Below are positions 11,170 through 24,444 of a DNA stretch of 64,000 bases, in pieces. How positions within the stretch are numbered: the first letter of the stretch is position 1; the number at the start of each line of letters is the position of its first letter. The stretch is from Rosa chinensis. Taxonomy: Eukaryota; Streptophyta; Magnoliopsida; Rosales; Rosaceae. A program made the position numbers and the translations under genes. The stretch spans positions 11,841,001 to 11,905,000 of the forward strand of contig NC_037094.1 in the NCBI RefSeq assembly GCF_002994745.2. Reading direction: 5' to 3'. The notes beneath the pieces were generated by a model that ran no database searches, was not told the origin of the DNA, and worked only from the letters and a program-made list of their open reading frames with translations.

Positions 11170-13894
11170 TTCTGCACAAATAGAAACAAAAGTAGATAAT
11201 TGGTTAATGATTGATTTAGGTGAGCTTAATCAATTGGCTTTAGCTTCTTGTACACATTCTCTCATAAAGAAGTGACAATGAAAATAACAAAGCAAAGGAC
11301 TTTGATCAGAAGCAGAACATGTGTGGAGGTATCTGGTTCTGGGTTTGTAGGGCATTCTACTGTTTTCGCATCACATCCTCTTTATCTCTTTTTGCTTCTT
11401 TTGGAGCATACATGCCAAAGGCTGTAAAAAACACTCTTATCAGGTGCCCATTTTGATATATTTCTTGGCTTCTCAACCAAATCCACATTGAAACTCTGAA
11501 TATTCTTGTCATCTTCATCTTAGTTTCTAGCTATTTCAAGCTGAAATAACTCCTCTTTTTTTACTAGTTCCCCAAATTTGCCTCAAATTATGGTTTAGGT
11601 TGGTTCGATTGTGAGTGCTTCTGAGCTTCTGTTATATGACATAAGATACTGTCCACTACGGCAAAATATGTCGAAGTTTTGGTAAAAGTGGTGAATTTTT
11701 TTAGTAACCATATAATACGTCTAATAATTTATCTAAAAAATTGATGACGTTTTTACTAAATTTGATTGTAATTTAAAATAAACTTAAAATTTTAATATTA
11801 TTTACTGTGTTAACGCAATATGATTCTCTTTTAAATAAGATGTCAGATTTTGAACAAATACATTATTTTTTAGACATTAAGTTGTCTTGAAACATAAACG
11901 AACTCGATCATTTATTTTGTACTAGAAAAACTGATGCATCATGTACATCATCACAGTAGGACTGAAATTAAAAGATGGTTTCCCTTCAACCATTGTGGGT
12001 CTCTATGATTGCTGCATTGTGTCAAATCAGGTAAGCAACTTGCCAGCTTCACCTATTTAATGGCTTGCAACAAGCTTTGATCACTAACAAATAAAAAGGG
12101 TTGGTCCAAAGTGGTACATTGGTTGACATGCATGTATGATTGTATGAGCAATAATGTGGTACGTAGGTGTCTTTTCTTGATTGGAGATATGTATTGTATA
12201 TATGTAGAGTGGGCAGGATTCCTTAATGAATAGATTATAGATGTGAGCCTGTCCATGTTCTCTCCACATAAAGAACCCACTTATAATTCTCACTTAAAAT
12301 GGCAGACCAGCCAGGTTCATTTCCATGCCCACATTATTATTATCCTCACTTGTAACTAGCTCCAATCTCAATCAGCACCCACAAAACTTGTAGCACAAGA
12401 AGGAGGACATGTAGCTCTCAGAGGCTTCTGCTGCATATATAATGGGAAAGCTATTGCAAAAGATCTTAATCACTTTCCTCATTTCAGAAACAGAGCTTTA
12501 AAAAAGTGGTGTAAGGGCAGAATTAGATGCTTCCAGATTAAAGATGGGATTAGTTGTGCTCTGCAAGACATTTACTGTCGGCTAATGATAAACAATCTAT
12601 GTAAATCTCCTATGTCATGCATATATGTATGTTTATATACATATATACTGTAGAGAGTTCTCTACCGGAGAGGTCGTTCTTTTTTTAAGAAAAGCAAGGA
12701 TGCCCTCATCTCGACCCAATAAGCTAGTCATTAGAACCATCAAATCGGAGAATTTTTACGGTACTTGTTCCGAAAATGAATTAATGACTATGATGAGGTT
12801 CATATAATATCTAATCCTGCTGTGGAAGAATGAGTTGCACCATCTTAGGCAGGGTGATGGAAAGAGGAGACATTGAGACAAACATTTTTTGGCAAAACGT
12901 CCGTGTTTTGTGGGATTAATTGTCTGATTGCAAGCATACTAAGTCCAAGTCTACTGTTATATCATTCGTTCATTATTTAGGGAAATGGAGTTGCACAGCT
13001 ACATATATACTGATAGATAGGGCTGAACCATTTTTGTTCTGCTGACTCTCATGCACGCTGCACAGATGACCCCTTGACAGTGAACTTAATAAACACTCAG
13101 TCTCGATCAATAAACACGTCTCTGATGGGTTAGTCGCAATTTGCGGGTAATTTATCACCTTGCTCTCAAAGATGTATGGATCTGGACTAAGTTGAAGCTT
13201 GTTGAAAGAGCGAGCAAAGTAAAATTGTCAAAAGCTAGGCCAAACTTCTGTGACGAGTCCCATGTCTGAGTGTGGCGTGCAAGCACAAGAAAAACAAGGG
13301 TGCAAGGGCGGCAGGCGTTGAAATATACAAACCAAATTGAAAACCATAGAGAAGAGAAGAGAAGGTTGGTCAGTCTTCACTCCAGGACCCAAATATATAC
13401 ATATACTAGGGAAAGTCATAGAAGAAGCTCAAATTTTGGCCTTTCATTTCAACCCAGATCAACCAGAAAGAGAAGGAGAAGAAGTTTGTACCCAAACCCA
13501 ATCTTCTTTTTACAACTAATGCCTAGTCCACACTACTATCAATCTTACTTCTACATACAATAAATAAAAGAGAAGATGAAGAAGAAAAGAGAAGCCTGTG
13601 TTTGAGTAATCTGTGCAATACTGCAATGCCATGTGGAGAGTAAACTAACTAATGATTAAGACCAAAGAATCAAACAAAGTCACAATTTCACTACAAATCT
13701 GATTTTCCCTTCTTTTTTTCATTGATTTTCTTGATTCTGTGTTTTGAAATCTACCGCCCATTTTAGGACTTTTAAATGGCCAATGTATTCATACATATAC
13801 AACCCCATCTACGCCACATCTACCAGAGATTAGAACATGCTGGCCGATTCTCAATTCATAGCATAGCTACTACTCGACAAGGACAAGCAGTAAC
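11170..13894. other. intergenic region downstream of DXR, including its 3' UTR
   Basis: The DXR transcript reads leftward, and its 3' UTR should occupy the first few hundred bases below 13895. The remainder is AT-rich with short chance reading frames only. I could not confirm transposon ends here. Confidence 0.55.
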
Positions 13895-16800
13895 TCATGC
13901 GAATACAGGGGTTGAACTTGTTGAGCTTTGCAGATTAGCAGCGTAATCTCTTGCCCATAAATCATAATGTACAATTTCCTCGAGGGAAGGTGAGGTCACG
14001 AGCTCTGCCCTGTGCTTGGCACATGTTAGCTCAACAACCTTGAAAATATCCAGATATCTAATTCTGCAAAAGAGCCAAAGTTTTCATTAGCTGATGATTT
14101 ACATGATAAGAAGGTGCATATTAGCAAAGATTTGCAAAATCACTAGTTCAGATGAATCACGATCATAATGTGATATTGAAGTTTGAGGTTAAAACATATT
14201 CTATCAAAGGAAGATGAAGAAACAGCACATACTTTTCATCGATAAACATCTCCACGGCCTTTTCATTTGCTGCACTAAGAACTCCTGTCATGGTGCCACC
14301 GGCCCGTCCAGCAGAATAAGCAAGATCCATGGATGGGTATTTCACATTGTCAGGAGCTTTAAAGGTTAGTGAACCAAGCCTGCAGCAGAAAAGAAGGCAG
14401 AGTTATTTCAAAGAATGTAACAGGAAAGTCAAGATAGATTAGGACCCTCCTTGGGGAATTTGTAAAGAAGCAAGAGCCCAATGGAATATGAAGTTTACTA
14501 TCACCATTCACTATAGACGTATAGATGGCCATAAAGTATTAGAAGCTTCAACAATATATATTTTTTCAGCTTTAGAGTAAGAAATTATGCTTATTCATTC
14601 AAAAATTACTCCTTGTGACCACAAAAGAGAGAGGGCGCAAACTGAATCTTCAAGAGTCAAATAAGGAAAAGTTCATTACTTGCAAAGATCAAGCCGGGGC
14701 CAGGTTACTTCAGAGCAATAGATTCTCTCCGGCCATGACATGGTGTAGAGGATTGGCAAGCGCATATCAGGCCACCCCAACTGTGCTAGAACAGATGAAT
14801 CCTGGAAAGAACAATATATTGAAGAGGGAAAAAAAAACGTTTGAAATTCAAATTCCAAACTTATATGAGTTTGCAGTCTTTATACAGACGACAGAACAGT
14901 AACACAAAAGCAGCGGCCACAACTAAGTGTTGAACCTGAGTTTCAATCATCGAATGGATGATGGATTGTGGATGAATCACAATCTCGATATCATCATATT
15001 CAGCTCCATACAAGTAATGGGCTTCAATGACTTCTAGCCCCTGTCAAAAGTACAGAACTTACTCAATACTGCTAGGAAACAGAATACTTAATTGCCCCTT
15101 GTGCCGTATCAAACAGAAACTAAAAATGATAGAAAACCTTATTGAAAAGCGTAGCTGAATCAACAGTTATCTTCTTTCCCATACTCCAGTTAGGATGTTT
15201 CAGAGCATCAGCAACCTTAACTTCTTTGAGTTTTTCAACAGGCCAATCCCTGTGAGTAAGAGAGTGAGAGATTGTCAAGATCCTGATTATATTAAAGAGA
15301 GAGGCAGCAGTCCCAAAATTGTCCATTCAAGAAATAAACTGAGTGCATCAGAGTTTCATTCATAAATTAAAACTATATGTGAGACTCCTCACTACTTAAG
15401 TAAGATGTTACAACCAAAATATAAATGCACAGAACTAATACATATACTTTTATATAGAAAGAATAATTAAATATGATAGTTTAATCTCGCTTATTCAAAC
15501 TCCTTTTGCTTTCTATAAAAGTGTTTACAGAGAAAGAAAATAAGTAACCTATGCGCGTTCTCTATTTTTCAAGAGTTGAAGTACAAAATCCACACATTAG
15601 CCAAAAACAATGTGCTCGAAATATGTCCTACAAATTGGGGAGAATAAAAAATTTCCTCCTACTTTGCATAAGAAGGATAGAGATCTCTACCCGGGTTTTC
15701 AGTTCACAAGCTTTCATTCTAGCTTATATTATGATTTCTCACCTGAAAGCCCCACCAGAAGCTGTCAAAATGATACGCCGAAGTGCACCCTCTGGCAAGC
15801 CTTGGATACACTGAACAAATAAGCATTTATTAGCTTCATTAGTATTCACAGGAGAGGATATAGGATGCACTAATAAAGAAATGACTAGGTAAGGACTAAA
15901 CTAAGGTGTATCACGTAACTTAACAGTACTTTGAGTATCACAAACAAGAATGCAGCAAATTTGATAGATATATCAAGATCACAGCATACCCTATTAGATA
16001 GAGTTGGGTATCAATATGGATTTGTTTTCATACCTGAAAAATTGCAGAATGTTCTGAATCAGCAGGAAGAATTTTCACATTATGCTTGTGTGCAAGAGGA
16101 AGAACAAAAGGGCCTCCAGCAATCAGGGTCTCCTTATTGGCTAAAGCTATGTCTTTCCCTGCTTCTATTGCAGCCACTGTAGGCTAAGATTAGAAAGACA
16201 ACAGGAAAAATTTCAGCCTGCAAGTTTATTAGTTAATACTATTTTCTCATGCAAAGAAAAGAAGAATTATTAATCATTCAAATTAATTAGCCAACTCTGC
16301 TATGCCGTCAACCTTCCCCTGTATTTCAGTTACTATATCATGTATATATAACTTCAATGAGCACCAAAACAAAATGACAATGCAATTACCTTCAGTCCTG
16401 CACAACCAACTATTCCTGTAACTACTGTGACTGCATCTGGGTGCCGAGCAACCTGAGAAGAGAAAACTATTAGCAATTTCTGGTAGAGGTTGAGAATCAA
16501 ATTCATTAGCTGTGGAAATTATATGCTAGGCCACCTCAATGACTCCTTGCTCCCCAGGAATGATCTCAGGCTTGTCTTCTAGACCAGATAGAGCCTCTTT
16601 AAGTTCATTAACTAATGATTCATTTCTAACTGCAACTAGTTTGGGTTTGAACCTCTTCACCTGTGCAATACAAAATAGGATTTTCAGCACCAAGAAATAT
16701 ATGTAGGAAATAAACATTCCACACTCTGGATAGCTAGGTTACTAGTACTTATGATGGATGATTATCGAGTCAGGTAAAGTTTTGCCACTCAAATTCCAAA

Positions 16801-17621
16801 ACTGATTTATATGACGGAATAAATAAATTTCAAACTCTACGAAATGTTATCCATCTGATGGATTACCTGATCGACAAGAAGAGTGACATTTGAGCCAGCT
16901 GCTAGAGCCACAACTCTGAATTTTTCGGGGTTCTCTGCAACTATGTCCAATGTCTGTAGAAACAGGAGATTGTGATTTTAACCAACTGATGCAATTCCCA
17001 TAATCTGTCCAGTGTCTTACAATTTATCTTTAATCTCAAAACGTATACTAAAAAGAAATACCTGGGTTCCAATGGAACCAGTAGATCCAACAACAGAAAT
17101 AGGCTTTGGACCATCCCAAGTCCTCCGGCCGGGCTCCGGAAAAGCACTTCCCGGCCAAGCTGGAGGTGGTGCTTGTGCTGAACACTGAATTCTTCTTCCG
17201 ATCACCGCTCTGCAATCTCTCCTCCTCAAAGCAAACCCACCTGTGTACAACAAATGAGCACAACACTATCATTTCTCTTTCCAATACTAGAAAAGCAACT
17301 AAATTTATATATCAAACAACCATAGAATCACAATTCAGAGCTTCATACAAGTAAATTTGCAGACTTTTTTTTTTTTTTTTTTTTTTTTACATACATGCAC
17401 TTCATCACATGAACTTGAATCACTCAATTGAAAGTAAAAAGACAGCATCTTTGTAGAAACACAGAATCCCAGTGACCCAATTGAGCAATAATGCCAGCAT
17501 GCACTTTTGGAAAGCTAAGAAGGGGAGTGAAACCTGGAAGCTTTGGCAAGTGAGTGGACTTGGTGGAATCCAAGAAAGAGATGGCTTTAATTTCAGCTGG
17601 AGACAACAGATTCAGAGCCAT
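13895..17621 (-). CDS. DXR: 1-deoxy-D-xylulose 5-phosphate reductoisomerase, plastidial
   Basis: Exons (minus, 5' to 3'): 17534-17621, 17062-17240, 16867-16953, 16535-16660, 16390-16452, 16034-16183, 15743-15810, 15138-15249, 14936-15040, 14680-14801, 14233-14379, 13895-14063. They total 1416 nt, 471 residues, close to the ~475 usual in plants. DXR converts DXP to MEP with NADPH, the first committed step of the plastid isoprenoid pathway. A chloroplast transit peptide (~1-49) ends before the plant-specific PPPAWP stretch (54-59). The NADPH motif GSTGSIGTQ is at 81-89. The metal ligands Asp223 and Glu225 lie in [10 protein letters not shown], and the third, Glu294, in [10 protein letters not shown]. 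The substrate loop SGGAFRDW and the flexible-loop segment around the [13 protein letters not shown] block are intact. All junctions are GT-AG. Intron 1 holds a 24-T run. DXR feeds carotenoids, chlorophyll, gibberellin and monoterpenes. Confidence 0.97.
17365..17388. repeat. poly-T(24) in DXR intron 1
   Basis: A homopolymer of 24 T (A on the coding strand) between exons 1 and 2 of DXR. It is likely length-variable. Confidence 0.9.
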
Positions 17622-18297
17622 CCCAAAAACTCACCTTTTGCAATCCAAAAGTCCAAAAACCAAAGAACCACTTAAGAGAGACGGAGAAAGAGGGATGAAC
17701 AGAACCAAGAAGAAGGACCCTTTAAAGCCAATTTTTGTGTGGACATGAAATGGGGGAGCTTTATAGTAAAATAGTGATGGGTTTGAAGTCATAACGAGTT
17801 AGGTATAAATAATCAAACATGGCAAGTGCAGGGAGTGTTGAATAAGGACGAGAAATGGATTGGCGGATAGGGACGAGAAGGGAATCAACCTCTTTGTATG
17901 GACAGTCATTCTTCCCGTGATGCTTCAAAGTAACTGTCATAACGACGTCGTTGAACTGCTCTTTAGCATTGTATTATAAATTATTCAATTATGAGTTTCT
18001 AGTTTTATACCCTTCATTTGATTCCCTCATAATCCATCCAAAATTTTCATCTTTTTTGTGTTTTGTTTTCAATCCTATAACTTATTGCATTTCAAGAGGG
18101 GATTGATTCTTTGTATTGTGGCTGAAAAGGGAGGAGGCTCATTTATACCAAAACAAAGGAAAGGCTTTAAAGCCATTCTCTTTATAAGCTTGTATTATGA
18201 TGGTTATTCCTGAGTTGTCCTACTCCAAATTCAATGCATACATTACCAAAACCAAACAATGTGATAGTTTTGACCTGATTATATTAAAGAATTCTAA
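17622..18297 (-). promoter_or_regulatory. DXR 5' UTR and promoter region
   Basis: This is the sequence upstream of the DXR start on the minus strand, bounded at the far end by a transposon. It contains the palindrome AACGACGTCGTT at 17941-17952, about 320 bp upstream of the ATG. It has an ACGT core that could be a bZIP site. No clear TATA box was assigned. Confidence 0.5.
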
Positions 18298-18306
18298 TAT
18301 AAAAAA

Positions 18307-19625
18307 GGGTAAATTCCTCCTATAGTACCTGAGGTATTGCTACTTGGACAGTTTGATACCTGATGTACTAAAGGGGACAGTTTGGTACCTGAAGTTAGAC
18401 TTTGTTTGACACTTTGGTACTTCTGTTAATTTTTCTGTTAAATGTAAGGATAAAATTGACATTTAGAATATATGTATAAAAACATAATAATAAAAAAACA
18501 TGAGTTTGTGGGTTGATTGCCTTTCTTCATAATTTTATAGGTATGAATTAATGTTTATGAGTTATGTTGAAGGTGAAATATTCGAATTTTATGTTAAAGA
18601 AATATAATAATCAGATATTTTTTTTTGTACTATTCTCTATGAATCCACTGATTTTTCCTCCAAAACTTGGATATTTCCTCCTCTTCATAAACACAATGCG
18701 ATGATATTATTTGGTATTATTTTAGGTCTTCATCATTTTTTGGGTCATTTAGGAGAAAATGAAAATGAATTAATGTTTTTGGGTTATGTTAAAGTTGACA
18801 TAGTTGAATTTTATGTTTAAAAAAATTTGGTTGTACGAGACTAGTTTCAATGGAGTACTCTCATGGGTGTTCACTATATGATTCCTATATTTCTTAAATA
18901 TAAAATTCGAATATTTCACCTTCAACATAACCCATAAACATTAATTCATACCTACGCCGGAGTTGTATGCATGGCCAGTCGGCTGAGGAAGATGAAGTTT
19001 GGGCTTGGGCCCAACCAATCTTTGCCAGACCCGAGTTTGAGCCTCTTTTCATAGGGCTGTCCTTTTTGGGCTTCTATGTTGGGCTTGGGTGTTTGGCCCT
19101 AGGCCCATCTCTATGTTTTTAGTTTATCTATTTACAATAATTCCTTGTATTAGGAACTAGGCATTTTTATACTATATGTCTCTCTAGCGTCTCTGGAGTA
19201 GTACCGAAGGAGGTTATCCGCTATGTCTACGTCTATGAATATATAATGAGTAGGACTATATGTATGTACCACCTGTGGGTACTACCACTAGCTTCTTGTC
19301 TGCCTATCAGCGGAATGGTATGTATCGGCCTATTCTGACTTGTGATGAATATAAATATTGAATTTCATTCAAAAAAAAAAAAAAACATTAATTCATACCT
19401 ATAAAATTATGAAGAAAATCAACCCACAAACTCATGTTTTTTTATTATATTTTTATACATATATGCTAAATGTCAATTTTATCCATAAATTTAACGGAAA
19501 AATTAACAGAAGTACCAAAGTGTCAAACGGAGTCTAACTTCAACTACCAAACTGTCCCTTTTAATACATCAGGTATCAAACTGTCCAAGTAGCAATACAT
19601 CAGGTACCATAGGAGGAATTTACCC
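18307..19625. mobile_element. long-TIR Mutator-type foldback element
   Basis: TATAAAAAA flanks the element at 18298-18306 and 19626-19634, a perfect 9-bp TSD. The ends are inverted repeats beginning GGGTAAATTCCTCC and extending nearly 290 bp: left arm 18307 to ~18595, right arm ~18898-19625 once the nested insertion is removed. Between the arms is a ~300-bp AT-rich loop without a transposase frame. Arm divergence is low to moderate. A retroposon with its own 16-bp TSD is nested in the right arm. Without it the element would be about 870 bp. TSD length and long TIRs indicate the Mutator superfamily. Confidence 0.85.
18954..19384 (+). mobile_element. poly-A retroposon (short SINE or truncated LINE) nested in the foldback element
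   Basis: ACATTAATTCATACCT is present immediately before (18938-18953) and after (19385-19400) this 431-bp segment, a perfect 16-bp TSD. The segment ends in about 16 A. The end just before the A tail (TTGAATTTCATTC) resembles plant L1 3' ends. A coding frame is not evident, so it may be a SINE or a heavily 5'-truncated L1. The TSD sequence belongs to the TIR of the host element, which proves the order of insertion. Confidence 0.85.
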
Positions 19626-19634
19626 TATAAAAAA

Positions 19635-20936
19635 ATTTCTGATCTTTAGTCTTAAGAGTAGAAAATTCGTAAGATCGGAAAATTTGAACTTGAAATCTTA
19701 TCCACACTCATAGATAGACCCATTTATCTCGACAACTTAGTCTCGGTAATCATGCGCAAGAACTTGAAACAAGGTTTCATATATTCAATCTATATTTGAC
19801 GCGTTTGGATGCTGTTTTAAACCCACTAATTTGTTTAATATTTGCATTCATTTTCAGTTGGTTTGACTCGAGAGTATCTAACGAACAGAGGCTTCGAATA
19901 GATACCTCATCACAAGAAGTTGGCTTCATATGCATGCAACTAGAATCCTTAGAATACACTGCTCTGCTTTAAAGACCAGCCTGTATATCTTATAAGGACT
20001 ACTATGGTAGTCATTATCCAGCTATGACTAATGCAAATTGCATAAGACAAAGAACTGATTTCTATGCCTTGGATTAGCCCCACGTAATGTGCGAAGCTGG
20101 GGAATAGTATGAGAATTAAGTTACCGCTGATTACAAGGGTCCTGGTTTTGGTGCCTTGCCAACTAAGAGGCGTACATTACTATTTGATGCGCATACAATT
20201 TAAACTAGTGCCAAAGCTAATCCTTGTTTGAATGCCTAATCCATTACTAAAAGTAAACACCAGGATAAGCATAACCACTAAACAAAAGCAACATCCACCC
20301 AAATAGCATTGAAACACATATAACAATACTGACATATTTATATAGATTAATATATCAGAAACAGTAACCCCACCAAGAAGAGCCTGAAATAAACACTCTG
20401 GAAATGTACACACGTATGCCTCCAATGCAAGACAAAGAAGAGTTGGTTTGGCTACTAGTGTCCAACTCTACATGGCCCATTTCTTCTGGTTCTGCTTTCG
20501 GCAAATTTATTATAATTTATTAACTAACTACACGTTTTGCTATCTCACTGTCTCTCATCCTTGCATGTATTACTTGTGTGAGTCCGTAACTCCAACTGAG
20601 TGAGCCTCTGAATAGTTTGCGGGTTGGTCGCCAACATGGAATCTGCACCAGCAATACAATGTGTCAATATAATAAAAATGGCTGACAGAAGTAGAACAAG
20701 GCCCTTGTCACAGAACTACTGTAGATTCTTTCGGCTAAACAATATTTTCAGCAGGCCAAACCAGTTTTGTCCTGTAGACCATGAAAGCCAAAACGCCTCC
20801 TAAACTTGGTAAATAAACAATAAACAGACTACAATGCTTGCACACAACTGACACAACATAGTTTACATGAAGATTCGCTTCAATAAGTGTAATAGGTGTA
20901 CCTTAGTTTGAGCTGTTAAATGAAATGAACGCCCGA
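19635..20936. other. intergenic and PEX14 3' UTR region
   Basis: PEX14 is transcribed leftward, so its 3' UTR should lie in the right part of this stretch. No other gene or repeat ends were recognised. Confidence 0.55.
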
Positions 20937-23900
20937 TTACTCATAGTTTTCTTGCTCTTCATGTATCTCGGTAGAGTTCAGATATGAATTCCCATTACTG
21001 ATTTCTGCAGCATTCCCATTGTTCATCTCCAATGCACCTCCAGATTCGGATATTTTTGTTACCCTCTGCAACTCATCAGTCACATCTGATGAAGAACGTG
21101 CTACGGCCTGATCATTACCCAGAGATTCTCTCTGCACTGATGGTTTTGGCCGTCGGATGGCTTCAGCTGCTTCTGGCATTGCAACTGGGGGTGGCTGGGG
21201 AGGAACCCATGCACGCTGAACCGGCTGCCTAACTACTTGCAAACTAGCTGCCTTGACTTCATCTTCATTTTCTATCTCTGTGATACTGGGAGTTTTCCGC
21301 TGCCACCAAGGCACTGAACTGTCACCATTTAAATAATTGAGCCCATTCTCCTGCGTGCTCGAACTGAAGGCTTCGCTACTTGTATGGTTCTGATATACTT
21401 GGCTTGAGTTGTTTTGGGTCTGACCAAGCTCCCAAGGCTACCCAAGAAAACATAAAGTTACAACAACTCAGTGGATTATCAAAGCAAGATATTTGAATTG
21501 TCTAAATTGGCCCTAGAAACTTGATGGTTTTGTAAAAGAGTTTTTTTTTTTTTTTTTTTTCTCATTTTCTTATAGCAAACTTAAGTCTTTAACTTTCCAA
21601 GATCATCTCAAATAACATATACAGAAGCTGTGGTGAAAGATTCACAGCACTAAGATCAAGTTGTTTTCAGAAGATCAACCATGTAATTACTAATATGGAG
21701 TGAATAAATTTCATATTTTGCTGTACTACACTGGAAACCAAAAGTTGGTTACCCAAATTCAGTGAACCATCCTCATAAGTGGTAATTCTCATTCTCTATT
21801 GCTTAAATTACTTACTGCATATGACTCCATCACTCCATAAAATTAATTTCCATTTTCTTTTCCTTTTCATCAAGAGAGAAAGAATAGTGGGAAAGGTGAA
21901 AAACTGTCAAAAACAATACCTTGGCTCTAGGAACCAAGCGAGGATTTGATGGCTGCTGATTAGGATTGGGCGGTAAATCATCAATTTCCTGTATGTGCAT
22001 CCAGAATGACAAAGAATTAGCACGGAGTCACAAAAGAGCTGGTGTCAGAAAGAAAGCTGGAAAGAGCTTACTCTGACATTAGGAGGTTTCTCCCCTCTTT
22101 GTACCATGGCCATGATCTGCAATTACCAATTCAAAATACTAAAAGTCAGGCATTTCTTTTTATAACTTTTTTTAACCAGTGACACACTAAAAACTTCTTA
22201 CCTCCATATAAGACTTTGAGTGAGGTGCAGCAGATGGTTCCACAGATGCAGGAGCTGAGAAAGATTGCACTGTACAGAAATTGTAAAAAGATAAGGCAGA
22301 ATCAATTAACAATTGAAAGAGTAAACAAGAGACCATAGTAATTCATGATAGAAGAATTACCTGAGTGCATGTCGTACTCTGCCTTGCCATTCACATATTG
22401 TTGCTGTAAAACAGTCAATTAGTACAACCAATTTTTGAGAAAACGTAGATGAGATTTTAAAGATCAACAAGAATTTTAAATTCAAGCCTACTTTCAGCTG
22501 ACCTTTGACTTTGTGACTGTGAGTCGACTATCTTCGTGATCAACAAGAGAGGCTCTTGAGGCCCTCGTTTCTCCTGATAATTAAGCAGAAAGACAGGAAA
22601 CTCAATCAACTTATCATCAGATTCCAGAATGCAAACAAGAAGCAAAACTTGTCATGCTTGCATACAATGATACAAATGGTGGTGTAACTGTTTTATAGGC
22701 CGAACAATCATTCATTTGCAATAATTGGATTAGATGGAATGTATCCAGTACCTTCCAATTTCCGTATGGAATTACTCATTGACTTCATTTCTTGCACTTG
22801 CACATCTAACAAACTCATAAGTTCCCCAAAGTATTTCCTCTCTGCGCAAGTATGAACCAAGGTGCAGCAATCATGAAGGAGAATTACTCATCAGATATAG
22901 AATCCAAAGTGAAAATGGAAACAAATGAGACCAGTAAGAGATAAGCTCAACAAAGAGAGAAATAAGTTAAGATAATTAATTTATGGAGTATCACAATCCC
23001 ACCTTCAGTCTTAGAATTCAGCATTTCTTGGCTTGCTTTTGCCACATCTGCTGCTGCAGCTGCAGCTGATTTAGCCGCTGCTGCAGCTTCTTCTGCTAAA
23101 CTGGGTTTCGTGTCAGTTTTCTTCTCAACGTCATTGTCGTCCTCCAATACAACCTTTCGTACCCAAGACCTCAACCTTGGAATAATAGCATTCTAAAACA
23201 GGGAACATGTTATCAGACAGCAATACAGCTGGAAATTGAAAGCAAAAAGTCTAGGTGGATACAGAATCAACCGCTAAGCATATAAAAATCAAGGAAGAGC
23301 ATCAGAAAGGATAGAAATCAAGGTCTGAGACCTTTGTAGAAAGGTACGGGTTATATACCTTAATAAGTATAGCAGTTCCAGCACCTGAAGCTGCCATTAA
23401 TCCTACAGCAAGAATGGCATGAGACCAGTGGAATCTATACCGAGCTAAGGTACCCACCGGGGCAGTAGAACTAACAGGCTGCAAAGTTTGATTTGAACTT
23501 TGTGCCTGAATGTTTGTTGTCTTCGCTTGTCCATCAGCTATAAGAAAGCATATACAAGTTACAACCATCACTTATGCAAACAATTGATACAGTCTGGCCA
23601 TATCCATAATCCCACTTGAACACCAGTTATTTTTTTACCTTGATTTGCAGTAGTTGCCTGTGCACTTGGAGGTGGATCCTGCAATTTGCAGCAAACACAT
23701 GCTAAGCATGTCAAAATCGAAAAATTGACAATTTGCGTAATCCCGAATAGACAACTAACTTACAGGCACACGCCGAAACGCCTCATCAATCTCCTCCTTC
23801 GTAAGCCCCTTCTTCTCAAGAAAAGAGCGCCTGTAGATGACAGGAGAGCCCTTAACTTTTGGGTGCGAAAGAAACTTCACAGCATTTTGCACTTGGTCCT

Positions 23901-24364
23901 CTCTCATTGGTTCGGAATTCACAAACACCGATGGGCTAGAAGTTTGCTTAGGAGGCTCAGCTGCAACATCTTGCTGAGCCTCAGCAAGGCCTACTATTCA
24001 AGTTCATAATCAGCATCCCATATTAAACTTAAAGCTTATATGTAAGTAATGTAACCAAGATTCATACTTTTTAACTATTAGAAACTTAGCATTAGCTAAT
24101 TAGCAAGAATTATGTTTTCTTTCACAGCCCATCAAGTAGGAACTATAATAACAAAAAGAAATCTTGGGTTCTATTCAATTATAACCCAAGTTCAATACCC
24201 AACTTAAATTTCTCTTCTTTTTAATCTGAACTTAAATTGCTTAACTTTCTCAGCAACTATATGAATTGAACTTAAAAAAACAAAGCAATAAGAACCAAAA
24301 CAAACTCTGAGAGAGAAACGGCACCTGGGTTTTCTGGTTTGTCCTCCGAGGATTGAGAGGCCAT
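20937..24364 (-). CDS. PEX14: peroxisomal membrane protein PEX14 (import docking factor)
   Basis: Exons (minus, 5' to 3'): 24325-24364, 23764-23993, 23639-23678, 23359-23537, 23003-23192, 22752-22841, 22503-22573, 22361-22403, 22202-22269, 22072-22116, 21920-21988, 20937-21437. They total 1566 nt, 521 residues (Arabidopsis PEX14 is ~507). The N-terminal PEX5-binding domain holds REDQVQNAVKFLSHPKVKGS, SFLEKKGLTKEEIDEAFRRVP and DPPPSAQ. A hydrophobic segment SHAILAVGLMAASGAGTAIL (~142-161) anchors it in the membrane. An Ala-rich coiled coil follows (SLAEEAAAAAKSAAAAAADV), then RKYFGELMSLLDVQVQEMKS and a Pro-rich tail including WVPPQPPPVAMPEAAEAIRR. PEX14 docks the PEX5 and PEX7 cargo receptors at the peroxisome. 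The 3' junction of exon 7 is the least certain: its donor GTCAGC is weak, but it keeps the frame. Confidence 0.95.
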
Positions 24365-24413
24365 AGTGGACCTACTCCTCTACCTGAATCACTCAGCAAA
24401 CACAACAAACCAT

Positions 24414-24444
<31 letters not shown>

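Noticed and set aside
16526..16717. Short independent genes within DXR introns and exons
   Set aside because: All are exon pieces of DXR read into introns. Splicing them gives the full 471-residue enzyme.
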